A stretch of 64,000 bases of DNA from Scytonema millei VB511283 (GTDB lineage Bacteria; Cyanobacteriota; Cyanobacteriia; Cyanobacteriales; Chroococcidiopsidaceae). The stretch covers positions 186,001 through 250,000 of the forward strand of contig NZ_JTJC03000003.1 of assembly GCF_000817735.3 (NCBI RefSeq). Reading direction: 5' to 3'. The first letter of the stretch is position 1; the number at the start of each line of letters is the position of its first letter. Below are positions 49,340-58,081 of this stretch, in pieces. The notes under the pieces are model-generated. The model was not told the origin of the DNA. It made no database searches and saw only the letters and a list, made by a program, of their open reading frames with translations. The position numbers and the translations under genes were made by a program.

Positions 49340-49369
49340 CGTAGGGTGCGTTAGATAACGCACCCTACG
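49340..49369. repeat. GTAGGGTGCGTT inverted repeat after devA
   Basis: A 13-bp perfect stem (CGTAGGGTGCGTT with AACGCACCCTACG) and a 4-nt loop. This is a familiar type of cyanobacterial intergenic repeat and could double as a terminator, though no U-run follows. Confidence 0.8.
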
Positions 49370-49385
49370 AGAAATTTCGATCTGG

Positions 49386-49413
49386 GTAGGGGCGCACAGC
49401 TGTGCGCCCCTAC
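49386..49413. repeat. Palindromic repeat (copy 4)
   Basis: A perfect 28-bp GGGGCGCACAGCTGTG-family palindrome between devA and the epimerase-like gene (convergent). The 15-nt side box is absent from this copy. Confidence 0.85.
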
Positions 49414-49447
49414 ACGTCGTAATGTAAAGATACGAAATTTTGCGTCT

Positions 49448-50410
49448 TTAGGTTAATTCTTTCACAATTTGACGCAATACCTCTTCCACCGATCGCGGTT
49501 GCCAGCCTAACTCTTTTCTCGCCTTGGTAGCGTCAACCCGCACGCAGCGATCGTAGACGTAATGAACTCGTTCGCGGCTGAGGGGTGGTTGCCATTTCAA
49601 CAATCTGCCGATTGGATCGAGAATATTACTGACAAGCTTTACCAGAGATTTGGGTGCTTCCTTGGGAACGGGAATTCCTGACTCTTGGGAGATAATTTGA
49701 AACATTTCCTTCGTGGGCAAATCTCCGGCAGAGATAATGAAATGTTCGCCAGTTTTGCCTTTTTCAGCAGCTAAAAGCATCGCTTGTACCAAGTCATCAA
49801 CGTGGACGATCCCCGTAATGCGATCGCCTCCAGCCCATACTTTTAGTCCGCCTTTGAGAAATTGTTTCAGTACGGGTCCAAAATGGGGATCGTCAGAACC
49901 AAAAATTCCCGAAGGCATGACGCTAACTATAGGTAAACCTTGGGCAGCGAATTGGTCGGCTAACTTTTGTGCTTTGTATTTAGTCACGTCATAAGCAGAA
50001 GAAAAATCAGTTTGAGTGCGATTAAAAGTTTCGTCAATAACTTTTCCTTGAGTATCACCGTAAATTCCGACAGTGCTACAATAAACAACTTTTTCTACTT
50101 TTAATTCTTGGGCGACATCTAAAACGGCGTGGGTTCCTTCGACATTGACCCGTTCCATCTTGGCTGCATCGACTATGCCTAATTCCACATAAGCCGCCGT
50201 GTGAAATACCACGTCTACACCAGCCATAGCAGTGCGGAGGACAGAGCGATCGCTAATATCGCCGTAAACTAACTCTGTGGGGCAGTCAGCTAGACGGGAA
50301 AGGTCGCTAGACTTGCGTACCAAACCAACAACAGTATCTCCTCGTTGGGTTAAAGCACGGACTAAATGAGAACCTGTAAAACCGTTAGCTCCAGTAACTA
50401 GTGCTTTCAT
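49448..50410 (-). CDS. NAD(P)-dependent epimerase/reductase, candidate CerR-like ketosphinganine reductase
   Basis: 320 aa extended SDR from ATG 50410. Longer frames read into GGTTGAC repeats and are rejected. The Rossmann motif is VTGANGFTGSH; the catalytic set is CSTVGIYG (Ser), and AYDVTKYKAQ (Tyr-xxx-Lys). The substrate half includes GRLLKWQPPLSRERV. General annotation would be NAD-dependent epimerase or dihydroflavonol-reductase-like. In bacterial sphingolipid loci an epimerase-type SDR, CerR, reduces 3-ketosphinganine, and this gene follows an alpha-oxoamine synthase and a GNAT acyltransferase in the same orientation, so that role is proposed. Alternative: an HpnA-like sugar epimerase. 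Confidence 0.85.
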   Translation of the reverse strand: MKALVTGANGFTGSHLVRALTQRGDTVVGLVRKSSDLSRLADCPTELVYGDISDRSVLRTAMAGVDVVFHTAAYVELGIVDAAKMERVNVEGTHAVLDVAQELKVEKVVYCSTVGIYGDTQGKVIDETFNRTQTDFSSAYDVTKYKAQKLADQFAAQGLPIVSVMPSGIFGSDDPHFGPVLKQFLKGGLKVWAGGDRITGIVHVDDLVQAMLLAAEKGKTGEHFIISAGDLPTKEMFQIISQESGIPVPKEAPKSLVKLVSNILDPIGRLLKWQPPLSRERVHYVYDRCVRVDATKARKELGWQPRSVEEVLRQIVKELT

Positions 50411-50530
50411 GAAGGTAGTTGGTAGTTGGTAGTTGGTGGTTGACGGTTGACGGTTGACGGTTGACGGTTGACGGTTGACAGTTGTTGCCCCTCTGCTCCC
50501 CTGCTCCCCTGCTCCCCTGCTCCCTTGTCT
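50411..50530. repeat. Heptamer tracts between SDR and GNAT genes
   Basis: TTGGTAG, GGTTGAC and CTCCCCTG tandem units. They separate two genes of the candidate operon. Confidence 0.85.
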
Positions 50531-50565
50531 CCCTTGTCCTTCTTCAGCCAAGACATTTGAACCGC

Positions 50566-51702
50566 TTACAAAGCTTTCTCGTAAATCCGGTAGGTTTTGT
50601 GAATTTTACCGCCAGCAGCCTCTACTAGCTTGCGAGAAGGGGAGTTATCTTCGTAAATGTGTCCTAATTCTGCCCGTTTGTAAGGCTTGCCTTTTTTGAT
50701 TCCGCCTTGCATTCCCAAATAAATCAGAGCTAAAGAAACCATTTTGCGGCGATATTCAGGAAGGGAGCAAATGTAAATGACTCGCCCTTGGTCAATTTGG
50801 CGGCGATACCACAAGAATTTTAACGTGCCGAGCCAATCGAGTTTGCCACCTAGATGCTTGAGGGCGATATTATAGTCGGGTAGTCCCATCCACATCCCTA
50901 CCATTTCACCGTTATATTCAGCGATGGGAAAAACATCAGGGTCGATCAGAGATTGAAACGATCGCGCTTTATCTAAAAACTCTGCTGGGGTTTGCGGTGA
51001 ATAACTGTAGTTGTCGGTAAACATGCGCACGAGGAGATCGTAAACTTTCAGGGCATCTGCCTCAAATGCCTCGCCCTTGGTTCTAATGGGACGAAAAGTT
51101 ATGCCAGCTTTACAAGCGATACGATAAGCCTTTTCAAATTCCGTTGGTAAAGGTTTATCTAGGGGAAAGTTATATGTGTAAGCATCTTTACCTTTGTACC
51201 AACCATCCCGTTCGATGAACTCCGGGTAATAAGGTGGATTGTAAGGCATCAAAATCATTGGCGGGGAGTCAAAGCCATCGACTAAAAATAAACAGCCGTT
51301 GTGAGTTGAAAAATCGATTGGTCCCCTAACTACAGTCATGCCTTGTTCTCGCAGCCAATCACAAGCAGTCTGGAGGAGGGCTTGAGCCACATCAAAATCG
51401 GAGATACATTCAAAAAAGCCGAAGACTCCGACTTTCTGACCTTCTTTCTCTATTAACCGTCGATTCACAGCAGCAACAATTCTGCCGATTGGTTCTCCTG
51501 ATTCGGATAGAGCGATAAATTGTTGTGCCTTACCGTACTCGAAGAAAGTATTGCTAGGCAAGAATTGCTTGGCTTCACTGCTGCGGATGGGGGGAACCCA
51601 GTAGGGATCGTTCGCATAAACCCTAGCAGGAACATCGAGAAAAAGTTCTTGTTCTGCTGGAGTTGTGACAGGCTTAATTTGAAACTTTGTAATCGTTTGC
51701 AT
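50566..51702 (-). CDS. Large GNAT-fold acyltransferase, candidate bacterial ceramide synthase
   Basis: 378 aa with an acyl-CoA N-acyltransferase fold. The N-terminal part has FLDVPARVYANDPYWVPPI, GRIVAAVNRRL, VGVFGFFECISDFDVAQALL and VVRGPIDFSTHNGCLFLVDGF; the C-terminal half repeats a GNAT-like core (RVIYICSLPEYRRKMVSLALIYLGMQG, ELGHIYEDNSPSRKLVEAAGGK). No membrane helix. The family is broad and often of unknown function. Bacterial ceramide synthase (bCerS), which N-acylates the long-chain base, is reported as a GNAT-type protein; the position between an alpha-oxoamine synthase and an SDR favours that reading. The assignment is inference from class and context. Confidence 0.82.
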   Translation of the reverse strand: MQTITKFQIKPVTTPAEQELFLDVPARVYANDPYWVPPIRSSEAKQFLPSNTFFEYGKAQQFIALSESGEPIGRIVAAVNRRLIEKEGQKVGVFGFFECISDFDVAQALLQTACDWLREQGMTVVRGPIDFSTHNGCLFLVDGFDSPPMILMPYNPPYYPEFIERDGWYKGKDAYTYNFPLDKPLPTEFEKAYRIACKAGITFRPIRTKGEAFEADALKVYDLLVRMFTDNYSYSPQTPAEFLDKARSFQSLIDPDVFPIAEYNGEMVGMWMGLPDYNIALKHLGGKLDWLGTLKFLWYRRQIDQGRVIYICSLPEYRRKMVSLALIYLGMQGGIKKGKPYKRAELGHIYEDNSPSRKLVEAAGGKIHKTYRIYEKAL

Positions 51703-51750
51703 GATTTACACAGCAGTGTCAAAAAAATTGTGCGATCGCTCTTGTTTGTA

Positions 51751-51799
51751 ATTGGATGAAATACACGCTCCGTAGGGGCGCACAGCCGTGCGCCCCTAT
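51751..51799. repeat. Palindromic repeat with side box (copy 5)
   Basis: The box ATTGGATGAAATACA (51751-51765), a 6-nt spacer, and an imperfect palindrome GTAGGGGCGCACAGCCGTGC... (51772-51799). It lies between the synthase and GNAT genes. Confidence 0.85.
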
Positions 51800-51926
51800 A
51801 AATGTTATGGACGCAAGCGAAAATTATGTTTAAAAAAACGATTAAGACCAAAATACAGCAATGCATCCTGGTCTTAAAAAATTATCTAAGTTTTTAATAA
51901 TTGAATTTGGAATTTAGCTCGTTTCG

Positions 51927-53207
51927 CTAGGCGCTGATCATGGGTTTGTAGATCGTATCCCGAATTGCTACCATTCCTTCTACTAACCGATCCATATCCT
52001 CTTCGGTGTGCAAGGCATTCACGGTGATCCGCAAACGTGGCTTAGCAATATACCAAATTGCCGATGCCCAGATGCCGTGTTCTTGCATTAATTGACGGGC
52101 AAAGTATTTCGGATTGCATTCAGTCGGTAACACGACGGGGACGACGTTGGTTTCGCCCAAAGCTTCAAAATCATGCTTAGCCAAACGCGATCGCAAATAT
52201 TTGGTTTTTGCTTGCAGTTGTTGTACCAGTTCGGGATGTTGGCGCACTTGGCGAATGCTCTCCAAAGCAGCAGCAGCAGTAGGTGCAGGTAAAGAAACCG
52301 TTCCGATGGAGGTGGGAGAGAAATTCATCAACGGGATCAATTCAGCCACAGGACTGCTAATTGCTGCCCCAGCCGAAGCCGCAAACTTAGAAAATGTGGT
52401 CATAATCAACGGCACGATCCCCCGCGCGATCGCATTTTGAGGAGTTATTCCAAAATATTCGTAAATCCCCCTTCCCGTGGCTCCAATCGCACCGCTAGCG
52501 TGTGCCTCATCCATGACCAGCACGCTACCTTCATAGTTTTGCAACACGTCAAGCATATCTGGTAGAGGGGCGATGTCACCATCCATCGAGAAGACAGCAT
52601 CGGAAACCACCATAATTCTGTCGTCGGGACGGGCATAGCGATATAGTTTTCGCTCCAAGTCTTCAGTATCGCAGTGACGATAGGCTTTGACGCGGACGCG
52701 GGGGCTGTGGCTGAAGACTTTGCCAGAGCGAGTTCCGGCATTGACAACAGCCGAGACAATACAGCCGTGGTTGAGTACGTCAGTTAGGATCAGAGTCTCT
52801 CTCGTATTTTGAAATCCTGGTACGGGAATGGCGAGATGACAGAAAGCATCCATCAAGGCTTGCATTGCCATCCAAGCATTCAAAAATAGCTGGGTGTGGG
52901 GCAGATGCTTAAAAGCAGAAATCTCTGCTTCTAGTTGACGGTGTAAGTCAATGCGACCGTTTAAAACTGAAGTTCCACTATTAGAAGTACCGTACTGCAA
53001 AATCGCATCAATTGCCGCTTGCTGCACGGCTTCATTCTGTACTAGTCCTAATACATCATTGGTGCAGAATGTCAAGACATTTTGCCGCTTGCCCGTTGCT
53101 CCTTCTTCGATTTCAACTAAATTACCCTGACGGCGATGACAAATGAACTCGTCGGGGGCTAGCCCGCTGTCATATAAGCGCTGAACGTACTCTTTGACTA
53201 CTTGCAC
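51927..53207 (-). CDS. PLP-dependent alpha-oxoamine synthase, candidate serine palmitoyltransferase
   Basis: 426 aa from GTG 53207 with GAGGGGAG ~10 nt upstream. Fold-type I alpha-oxoamine synthase (relatives: BioF, KBL, ALAS, SPT), which condenses an amino acid with an acyl-CoA or acyl-ACP. Visible: FCTNDVLGL, YGTSNSGTSVLNG, NHGCI (ring-stacking His147), DEAHASGAIG (Asp233 to the pyridine N, His236), and Schiff-base Lys274 in TTFSKFAASAG. The lysine segment lacks the usual GTLSKA and GG, and LNAWMAMQAL replaces GYxAN, so it is divergent from BioF. It sits in a row with Rieske, GNAT and SDR genes. SPT is the favoured proposal; other acyl/amino-acid pairs are possible. Confidence 0.88.
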   Translation of the reverse strand: MQVVKEYVQRLYDSGLAPDEFICHRRQGNLVEIEEGATGKRQNVLTFCTNDVLGLVQNEAVQQAAIDAILQYGTSNSGTSVLNGRIDLHRQLEAEISAFKHLPHTQLFLNAWMAMQALMDAFCHLAIPVPGFQNTRETLILTDVLNHGCIVSAVVNAGTRSGKVFSHSPRVRVKAYRHCDTEDLERKLYRYARPDDRIMVVSDAVFSMDGDIAPLPDMLDVLQNYEGSVLVMDEAHASGAIGATGRGIYEYFGITPQNAIARGIVPLIMTTFSKFAASAGAAISSPVAELIPLMNFSPTSIGTVSLPAPTAAAALESIRQVRQHPELVQQLQAKTKYLRSRLAKHDFEALGETNVVPVVLPTECNPKYFARQLMQEHGIWASAIWYIAKPRLRITVNALHTEEDMDRLVEGMVAIRDTIYKPMISA

Positions 53208-53450
53208 GAATTTACTCCCCTCACCTGAAATTCCCAGATAGCTTTGTGCGTCTGGCTAAACATTATTAATATTTTCCCTGGTTAGGTATTTTTAGACTAT
53301 CCAGGCTCTTATTTCCTGCCGGAGGGCAGCTTAATTGAGTCTATGAATAAGACATTGTGACAGAAATATACCATCTCATCGCGATCGAGCTAGCGATCGC
53401 TGGCATGAATTGTCGATCCGAGATAATTGCTTCATGCGATTGGTGATGAA

Positions 53451-54584
53451 TTAGCTTGACTCTACTCGACCGGAGGAAATTGCTTCAGATAAAGACAGCG
53501 ATTCCTCCTGCTGGTTCCCTGAAAGTTGGGAAGACAGGGTTTTGCGGCGATATTGCTCGTATTGCCGCATCATGACTTTTTGCAGGGCAATGATTGCCGG
53601 ATTAATTTCTACATAGCGCCGTTGGGGGTTGTTTGAATAAGTGCGTTGCTCGCTCTCCATCATTTCGATATCTTGATCGAGAAACTTGGAAAATAGAAAG
53701 CGCCAGACATAAGCAGAAATCAGAGGTTTGAACGGCTGCACCAACCATTTAGGTAAATTCAGCCGCAGAAACATCAAGGTAAACGATTTGGTTTCCGCTG
53801 CTCCCATAGGCGATCGCATCAGGTACAAAGAGGAAACCCCCTCTAGAGAACTGTGGTAGTGGGGATATTGGTAATGGAGCGAGACAGTACGGGTTGTCAC
53901 CTCATCACCGCGATCGCTCAAACCCAGAATTTTCGTCATGACTCCCTTGTAAGACACTCGATAATCGGCATGAACCGATGATTCTGTCGTTTTCAAGCTA
54001 GTCAGCACGGGGTCAAACCAACCTTGGAGGTTTTTGTGTAAAAACCCGTGAAACACATCCATCGTGTTTTCGTTGCAGATGGTGAAATGCGCCTGGAAAT
54101 GAGCCGGAATTGGAACCATCAGACAATCTGGATCGTCGAATTCCGGTACTTCTGGTAAGGGAATGCTAGTTGCCAAACTCGCATCGCCAGGAAAAACCCA
54201 GATCAGATTGTATTTTTCGCAGACTGGATAACTGCGAACTTGAGCGCATGGTAGCTTGTGTGTCTCAGGGAGATATGGGATTTTGACGCATTGACCTGCA
54301 CCATTAAATTCCCAACCATGATAGGGACATAATAAATGTTTCCCCTGAATTTGCCCTTTATGGAGAGCTACACCCTTATGCGCGCAAGCATCCTCTAAAG
54401 CATGAAGTTTTCCGCCCGTGTCGCGGAAAACAGCGATTGCTTGTTTCCAGATCGTTACGGGCATAATATGACCAGGTTGCAGTTTATTTGCCCACCCAAC
54501 CGGATACCAGTAATCTGGATTAATCCCGATCTCGCGGATAGCATTCTGAACTGTCTGACTTGTTAAGGTCGTAGCCAGTTCCAT
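53451..54584 (-). CDS. Rieske non-haem iron oxygenase (aromatic-ring-hydroxylating type)
   Basis: 377 aa. The Rieske 2Fe-2S ligands are Cys67, His69, Cys86 and His89 (CAHKG...CPYHGW). The mononuclear iron site is NENTMDVFHGFLHK (His179, His183). The C-terminal part has a hydrophobic stretch (LPKWLVQPFKPLISAYVWRFLFSKFL) that may be a membrane-associated helix, as in the PAO/TIC55-like and choline-monooxygenase-like groups. It is the first gene of the minus-strand row 54584-49448. It could hydroxylate or desaturate the product of the downstream enzymes, but the substrate is unknown. A partner reductase is not encoded nearby. Confidence 0.9.
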   Translation of the reverse strand: MELATTLTSQTVQNAIREIGINPDYWYPVGWANKLQPGHIMPVTIWKQAIAVFRDTGGKLHALEDACAHKGVALHKGQIQGKHLLCPYHGWEFNGAGQCVKIPYLPETHKLPCAQVRSYPVCEKYNLIWVFPGDASLATSIPLPEVPEFDDPDCLMVPIPAHFQAHFTICNENTMDVFHGFLHKNLQGWFDPVLTSLKTTESSVHADYRVSYKGVMTKILGLSDRGDEVTTRTVSLHYQYPHYHSSLEGVSSLYLMRSPMGAAETKSFTLMFLRLNLPKWLVQPFKPLISAYVWRFLFSKFLDQDIEMMESEQRTYSNNPQRRYVEINPAIIALQKVMMRQYEQYRRKTLSSQLSGNQQEESLSLSEAISSGRVESS

Positions 54585-54708
54585 GAATCGTTCCTCTCTT
54601 GCCTGATTCTGACGATATTTAGCTTTCTAGTGTCCCTTAATTCGGCAAAATTGTCAGCATAATTCCTGACAGCACGCCAACTGTCCACTCATACTACAGT
54701 TGTCAGTT

Positions 54709-54905
54709 ATCAGCGATCAGTTGTCAGTGCAGAATGGGGTGTGGGGTGTGGGGTGTAGGGTGTAGGGTGTAGGGTGTGGGGTGTCAAGATTGTAAATTTC
54801 TTTCTCCGCGACTCTCCGCGACTCTCCGCGACTCTCCGCGACTCTCCGCGACTCTCCCTCAGCTCTCTTTCCCCGACTCCCGACTCCCGATTCCCGACTC
54901 CCGAC
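54709..54905. repeat. Tandem repeats in divergent Rieske/MFS region
   Basis: TTATCAG and GTGTGGG/GTAGGGT units, then five to six copies of a 10-bp unit GCGACTCTCC (about 54808-54857), then CCCGACT units ending 10 bp before the MFS start. The order GTGTGGG, then AAATTTCTTTCTCCGCG, also occurs at 40690-40753. Confidence 0.9.
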
Positions 54906-54914
54906 TTCCTCAAC

Positions 54915-56138
54915 ATGCGCAAATTATCACTATCGCCAACAGTAGCTTTTGCCGCGATCGCCCGTAACCCTCAGTTAATGGTGCTGATGGCGGCTGGCTC
55001 CCTAACTACGATGACTGGAGCAGTTTTTAACCCTGCCTTGGGGGAGATCAAACACCAGCTTCAGCTTGCTCCAGAGATTGGCGGTTATTTAGCAGCCGCT
55101 CATGTTTGGGCGCTGGGTCTTTTTAGTCTTCCCCTGGGAATTCTCTCCGATCGCGTGGGGCGAGTAAAGGTACTCGTTGTTTCCTTGCTTTGTTATGCCG
55201 TCTTTGGTGCGGCTGGAGTCACAGTAGACGATTTTCTCCCCTTAATCGCGTTACGAGGATGTTTGGGAATCGCTACAGCAGGCATTACATCCGCTAGCTT
55301 AGGTCTGCTCACGAGTATGTATGAGGGTGAGGAACGAGCCAAAGCATTAGGTTACGCCACGGGGACGCTGACGCTAGCGGGGATCGTCTTTCCATTGTTG
55401 GGGGGTGGAGTCGGCTATTTCTTCCACTGGCGATACATTTTCTGTCTGTACGCGATCGGGCTACCATTAGCAGTATTGACAGCCAAGATTTTGCCACAGC
55501 CACCCGAACGCACTTCAGTCAAAACAGAGCAAGAGCGACCTAAGCATAAACTGTGGCAAGTTTTAGGACGCTACCAAACAATTTGGTTATTGCTAACTCT
55601 GAGCTTGACATCAATCGTGATGTACTCAGTTGTCTTCTATACCCCGCAGTATTTCAAAGATACGATTAATGCCAACACGTTGACTAATAGCCTCGTCTTA
55701 GCTTCTCGTGCCTTGGGTGCAGCGATTATCTCTGCTTTTGGAGCCAGAAAGCTATCTCAGTCGTTGGGTTTGTATAAAGCCACGGCTGTCGGCTTCATCT
55801 TAATGGCGCTGACACTCAGCACGATCCCATTTTTACGAGAGATTAGTTTAATTATGTTAGCTGCGGTCGGTTTTGGTGCTGGATTTGGTCTGATCCTACC
55901 CAACCTTTACGATGCTCTGGCGGGTCTTGCGCCTTCCCAGTTGCGATCGAGCGTGCTATCAGCGGGGGCTGGAGCGGGCTTCATCGGGCAGTCTTTCTGT
56001 CCAATTGTGTTGGGCTTTGTCGTCAAAAATCACGGTATAGAAGCTGCTTTTTTTACGGCTGCAAGTGCTTCGATTGTCGTTGGGATGTTGTTGCTCTTGT
56101 TTGGGAGCAGGGAGCAGGGAGCAGGGAGCAGGCAGTAG
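54915..56138 (+). CDS. Major facilitator superfamily transporter
   Basis: 407 aa from ATG 54915; a longer frame reading through the 10-bp repeats is rejected. Twelve membrane helices are predicted. The DHA-type motif A is GILSDRVGRVKV after helix 2, and ALRGCLGIATAGITSA resembles motif B in helix 4; the central loop is basic (PERTSVKTEQERPKHK). It resembles drug/metabolite exporters. It is divergent from the Rieske operon and could export its product; inference only. The last ~10 residues (GSREQGAGSRQ) are read from GGGAGCA repeats, so a repeat now supplies the stop codon. Confidence 0.9.
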   Translation: MRKLSLSPTVAFAAIARNPQLMVLMAAGSLTTMTGAVFNPALGEIKHQLQLAPEIGGYLAAAHVWALGLFSLPLGILSDRVGRVKVLVVSLLCYAVFGAAGVTVDDFLPLIALRGCLGIATAGITSASLGLLTSMYEGEERAKALGYATGTLTLAGIVFPLLGGGVGYFFHWRYIFCLYAIGLPLAVLTAKILPQPPERTSVKTEQERPKHKLWQVLGRYQTIWLLLTLSLTSIVMYSVVFYTPQYFKDTINANTLTNSLVLASRALGAAIISAFGARKLSQSLGLYKATAVGFILMALTLSTIPFLREISLIMLAAVGFGAGFGLILPNLYDALAGLAPSQLRSSVLSAGAGAGFIGQSFCPIVLGFVVKNHGIEAAFFTAASASIVVGMLLLLFGSREQGAGSRQ

Positions 56139-56250
56139 GGGAAAGACAGCTGAGGGAGCTGAGGGAGCAAAACAATTCAAAATTCTTACACCCTACACCC
56201 CACACCCCACACCCCACACCCTACACCCTATCTACTACTAGCCACCAGCC
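56100..56250. repeat. Heptamer tracts between MFS and GH3 genes
   Basis: GGGAGCA units (including the MFS 3' codons), AGCTGAGGG units, ACACCCC units and AGCCACC units between the convergent MFS and GH3 genes. Confidence 0.85.
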
Positions 56251-56251
56251 A

Positions 56252-57943
56252 CTAGCCACTGTCCCTATCTTCTGGTAACCTCACCTCTTGCTGTACCTGC
56301 AAGCCAGATAAGAAATTGCGGTCTTCGCTGATGTGGGGAAACTTGAGTTGAGAATCGGGAACTCCCCGTTCTATTTGACGTTGGCGGAGGAGCGCAAAGC
56401 TACCAGGGGCTAAAATGCGCAGTCGCGGGGGTGGAATGGGGTCTTTACGACTGATTTCGTAGTGGGTATTTGCTGCTTGTAATTTGCGATCGCATTCGTT
56501 TAAAAAAGCTTGGGGATCTTCAAGCGTATAACCATGAGCTAACTCAATATTGATTAAATAACGGGCGGGAAAATCATTTTCCGATAAAGTTATACAAAAA
56601 TCTTCTAGTAATAAGCTAAATTCCTGCTGTACGGCTTGCATCACGTGAGTCGCATGGGCTTCCGTCGTCTTTTCTGTTGTAGAAGAAATCAATCCTCCCA
56701 GGCGGTGGCGAAATACGATTAACGGTGTTTGTTCGTAGAATCCGACGACTTCGATCGCATCGCCAATATCGTAGCGATAAAATCCGTTATAACTTGTAGT
56801 CAGAATGCGATACCGTTCTCCTGGCTTAACTTCGGTAGCGAGTAATGTTTTCGGTTGTTCTGCTTGCCACTGGTCTTGAGGGATAAATTCAAAAAAACCG
56901 CTTTCCAGGGCTAAAATGCTGCTGTCGTTGTCGAGTTCGTGATAGATACTAAACATCCCTTCGGCAGAAGAAAATACTGCACCGAAAATTGGTGTGTTGC
57001 CGAAATAGGTAGGGAATCGCTGAAAGTAAAAGTCGGACGTACCCCCACGGGCGCAGGCGACAAAAGACAAATTTGACCAGGCGAGATGAGGGGTGAGCTT
57101 ACCTTCCGACTGGATAATTTCCCGTAATTTATTGGCTCGAAATGGATTGGCTGATAAGCGCTGCTCTAGATTCAGCCGTAGTTCCGGTTCTACTTCTAAC
57201 CAATTGGCAATGGTTCCTGTTTCGATATCTTGAATTAGGTCTTCAGCAAATTTTTCTAAGTAGTTGCAGGTACGGAGGATGAGCATCGGAAAGTTAGCCA
57301 ACATGCCTCGCATTAAAGGATCTTGTAAGGCAAATAATAAGGCGAGGTAATGACGGGCAGAACTATCTGCAACTTGGAGCGTCTCGTAAGGCTGGGCAAA
57401 AAATTGCTCGTACAGCCATTTATCCATGCTGAGGACACCCGCACTAGCAGGTCCGTAGGGAATACCAGCACTGGTACGTCCCCATTGTTGAGTAGAATTT
57501 GTCAGGAGAATTTTGCCAAACTGTTGCCCTCTAGAACGTAAGGCGGCGGTTAGAAAACCCATACTGGTTAGGGTAGCTTGACGAGTGATATTCTGCGATC
57601 GCCTCGTTGTCGGAATCATTTTCTTTTTCCCCGTCGAACCACTCGTCAGCGTCAAGTACACCACCGGATCGGCTGTTAAAATATTTTCTTCGCCCCCAGC
57701 AATGCGTTCTAGATAAGGTTCGTAACTGCAATACGGTAAAATTGGCACTCGTTCGCGAAAGCGATTGACTGTTTTAATCTCACCGAGCTGATATTTCTTA
57801 CCAAATTCTGTATCGCGATGAGCTTGTAATAAGCGCAACAAAAACCGTTCTTGTACTTCTGCCGTTCGGCGAGTTTTTTTGATAAAGTTTGCCTTTGTCA
57901 AACCTGTAACAGCATTTAAAGCGGACAGAACGAGATTGACCAT
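56252..57943 (-). CDS. GH3-family acyl-adenylating protein (copy A)
   Basis: 563 aa. The GH3 family, best known from plants, adenylates a carboxylate (jasmonate, auxin, salicylate) and couples it to an amino acid. Signature features: TLTSGSTGKKKMIP (ATP-binding Ser/Thr-rich loop), SAGIPYGPASAG, FSSAEG (second adenylate motif) and YNGFYRYDIGDAIEVVGFY. The N-terminus (TGLTKANFIKKTRRTAEVQERFLLRLLQAH) is typical of bacterial GH3 proteins. Substrate unknown. A paralogue of identical length lies just upstream (58082-59773), 138 bp away, pointing to tandem duplication. Confidence 0.92.
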   Translation of the reverse strand: MVNLVLSALNAVTGLTKANFIKKTRRTAEVQERFLLRLLQAHRDTEFGKKYQLGEIKTVNRFRERVPILPYCSYEPYLERIAGGEENILTADPVVYLTLTSGSTGKKKMIPTTRRSQNITRQATLTSMGFLTAALRSRGQQFGKILLTNSTQQWGRTSAGIPYGPASAGVLSMDKWLYEQFFAQPYETLQVADSSARHYLALLFALQDPLMRGMLANFPMLILRTCNYLEKFAEDLIQDIETGTIANWLEVEPELRLNLEQRLSANPFRANKLREIIQSEGKLTPHLAWSNLSFVACARGGTSDFYFQRFPTYFGNTPIFGAVFSSAEGMFSIYHELDNDSSILALESGFFEFIPQDQWQAEQPKTLLATEVKPGERYRILTTSYNGFYRYDIGDAIEVVGFYEQTPLIVFRHRLGGLISSTTEKTTEAHATHVMQAVQQEFSLLLEDFCITLSENDFPARYLINIELAHGYTLEDPQAFLNECDRKLQAANTHYEISRKDPIPPPRLRILAPGSFALLRQRQIERGVPDSQLKFPHISEDRNFLSGLQVQQEVRLPEDRDSG

Positions 57944-58081
57944 TCAGCTTTCTCAACTCATCAAATACTGATTCAAGCAGATTAATTGTGTTTAGAATAT
58001 GACAATTTGGTGGTGAGTGGGGAGTGGCTAGTGGCTGGTGGCTAGTAGTTGGTGAGTGGACTCTTTTCTAGCCACTAATCA

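Noticed and set aside
50411-50551. A 47-residue N-terminal extension of the epimerase-like SDR (TVNRQPSTVNRQPST).
   Set aside because: It is translated GGTTGAC repeat DNA; the Rossmann fold begins at MKALVTGANG from 50410.
54774-54914. An N-terminal extension of the MFS protein.
   Set aside because: It is a translation of the 10-bp GCGACTCTCC repeat and CCCGACT units; helix 1 begins soon after ATG 54915.
51927-56138. Possible saxitoxin-like cluster (alpha-oxoamine synthase, Rieske oxygenase, MFS exporter).
   Set aside because: No amidinotransferase, carbamoyltransferase or SxtA-type fusion is present; the adjacent GNAT and SDR genes fit the ceramide enzyme set better.
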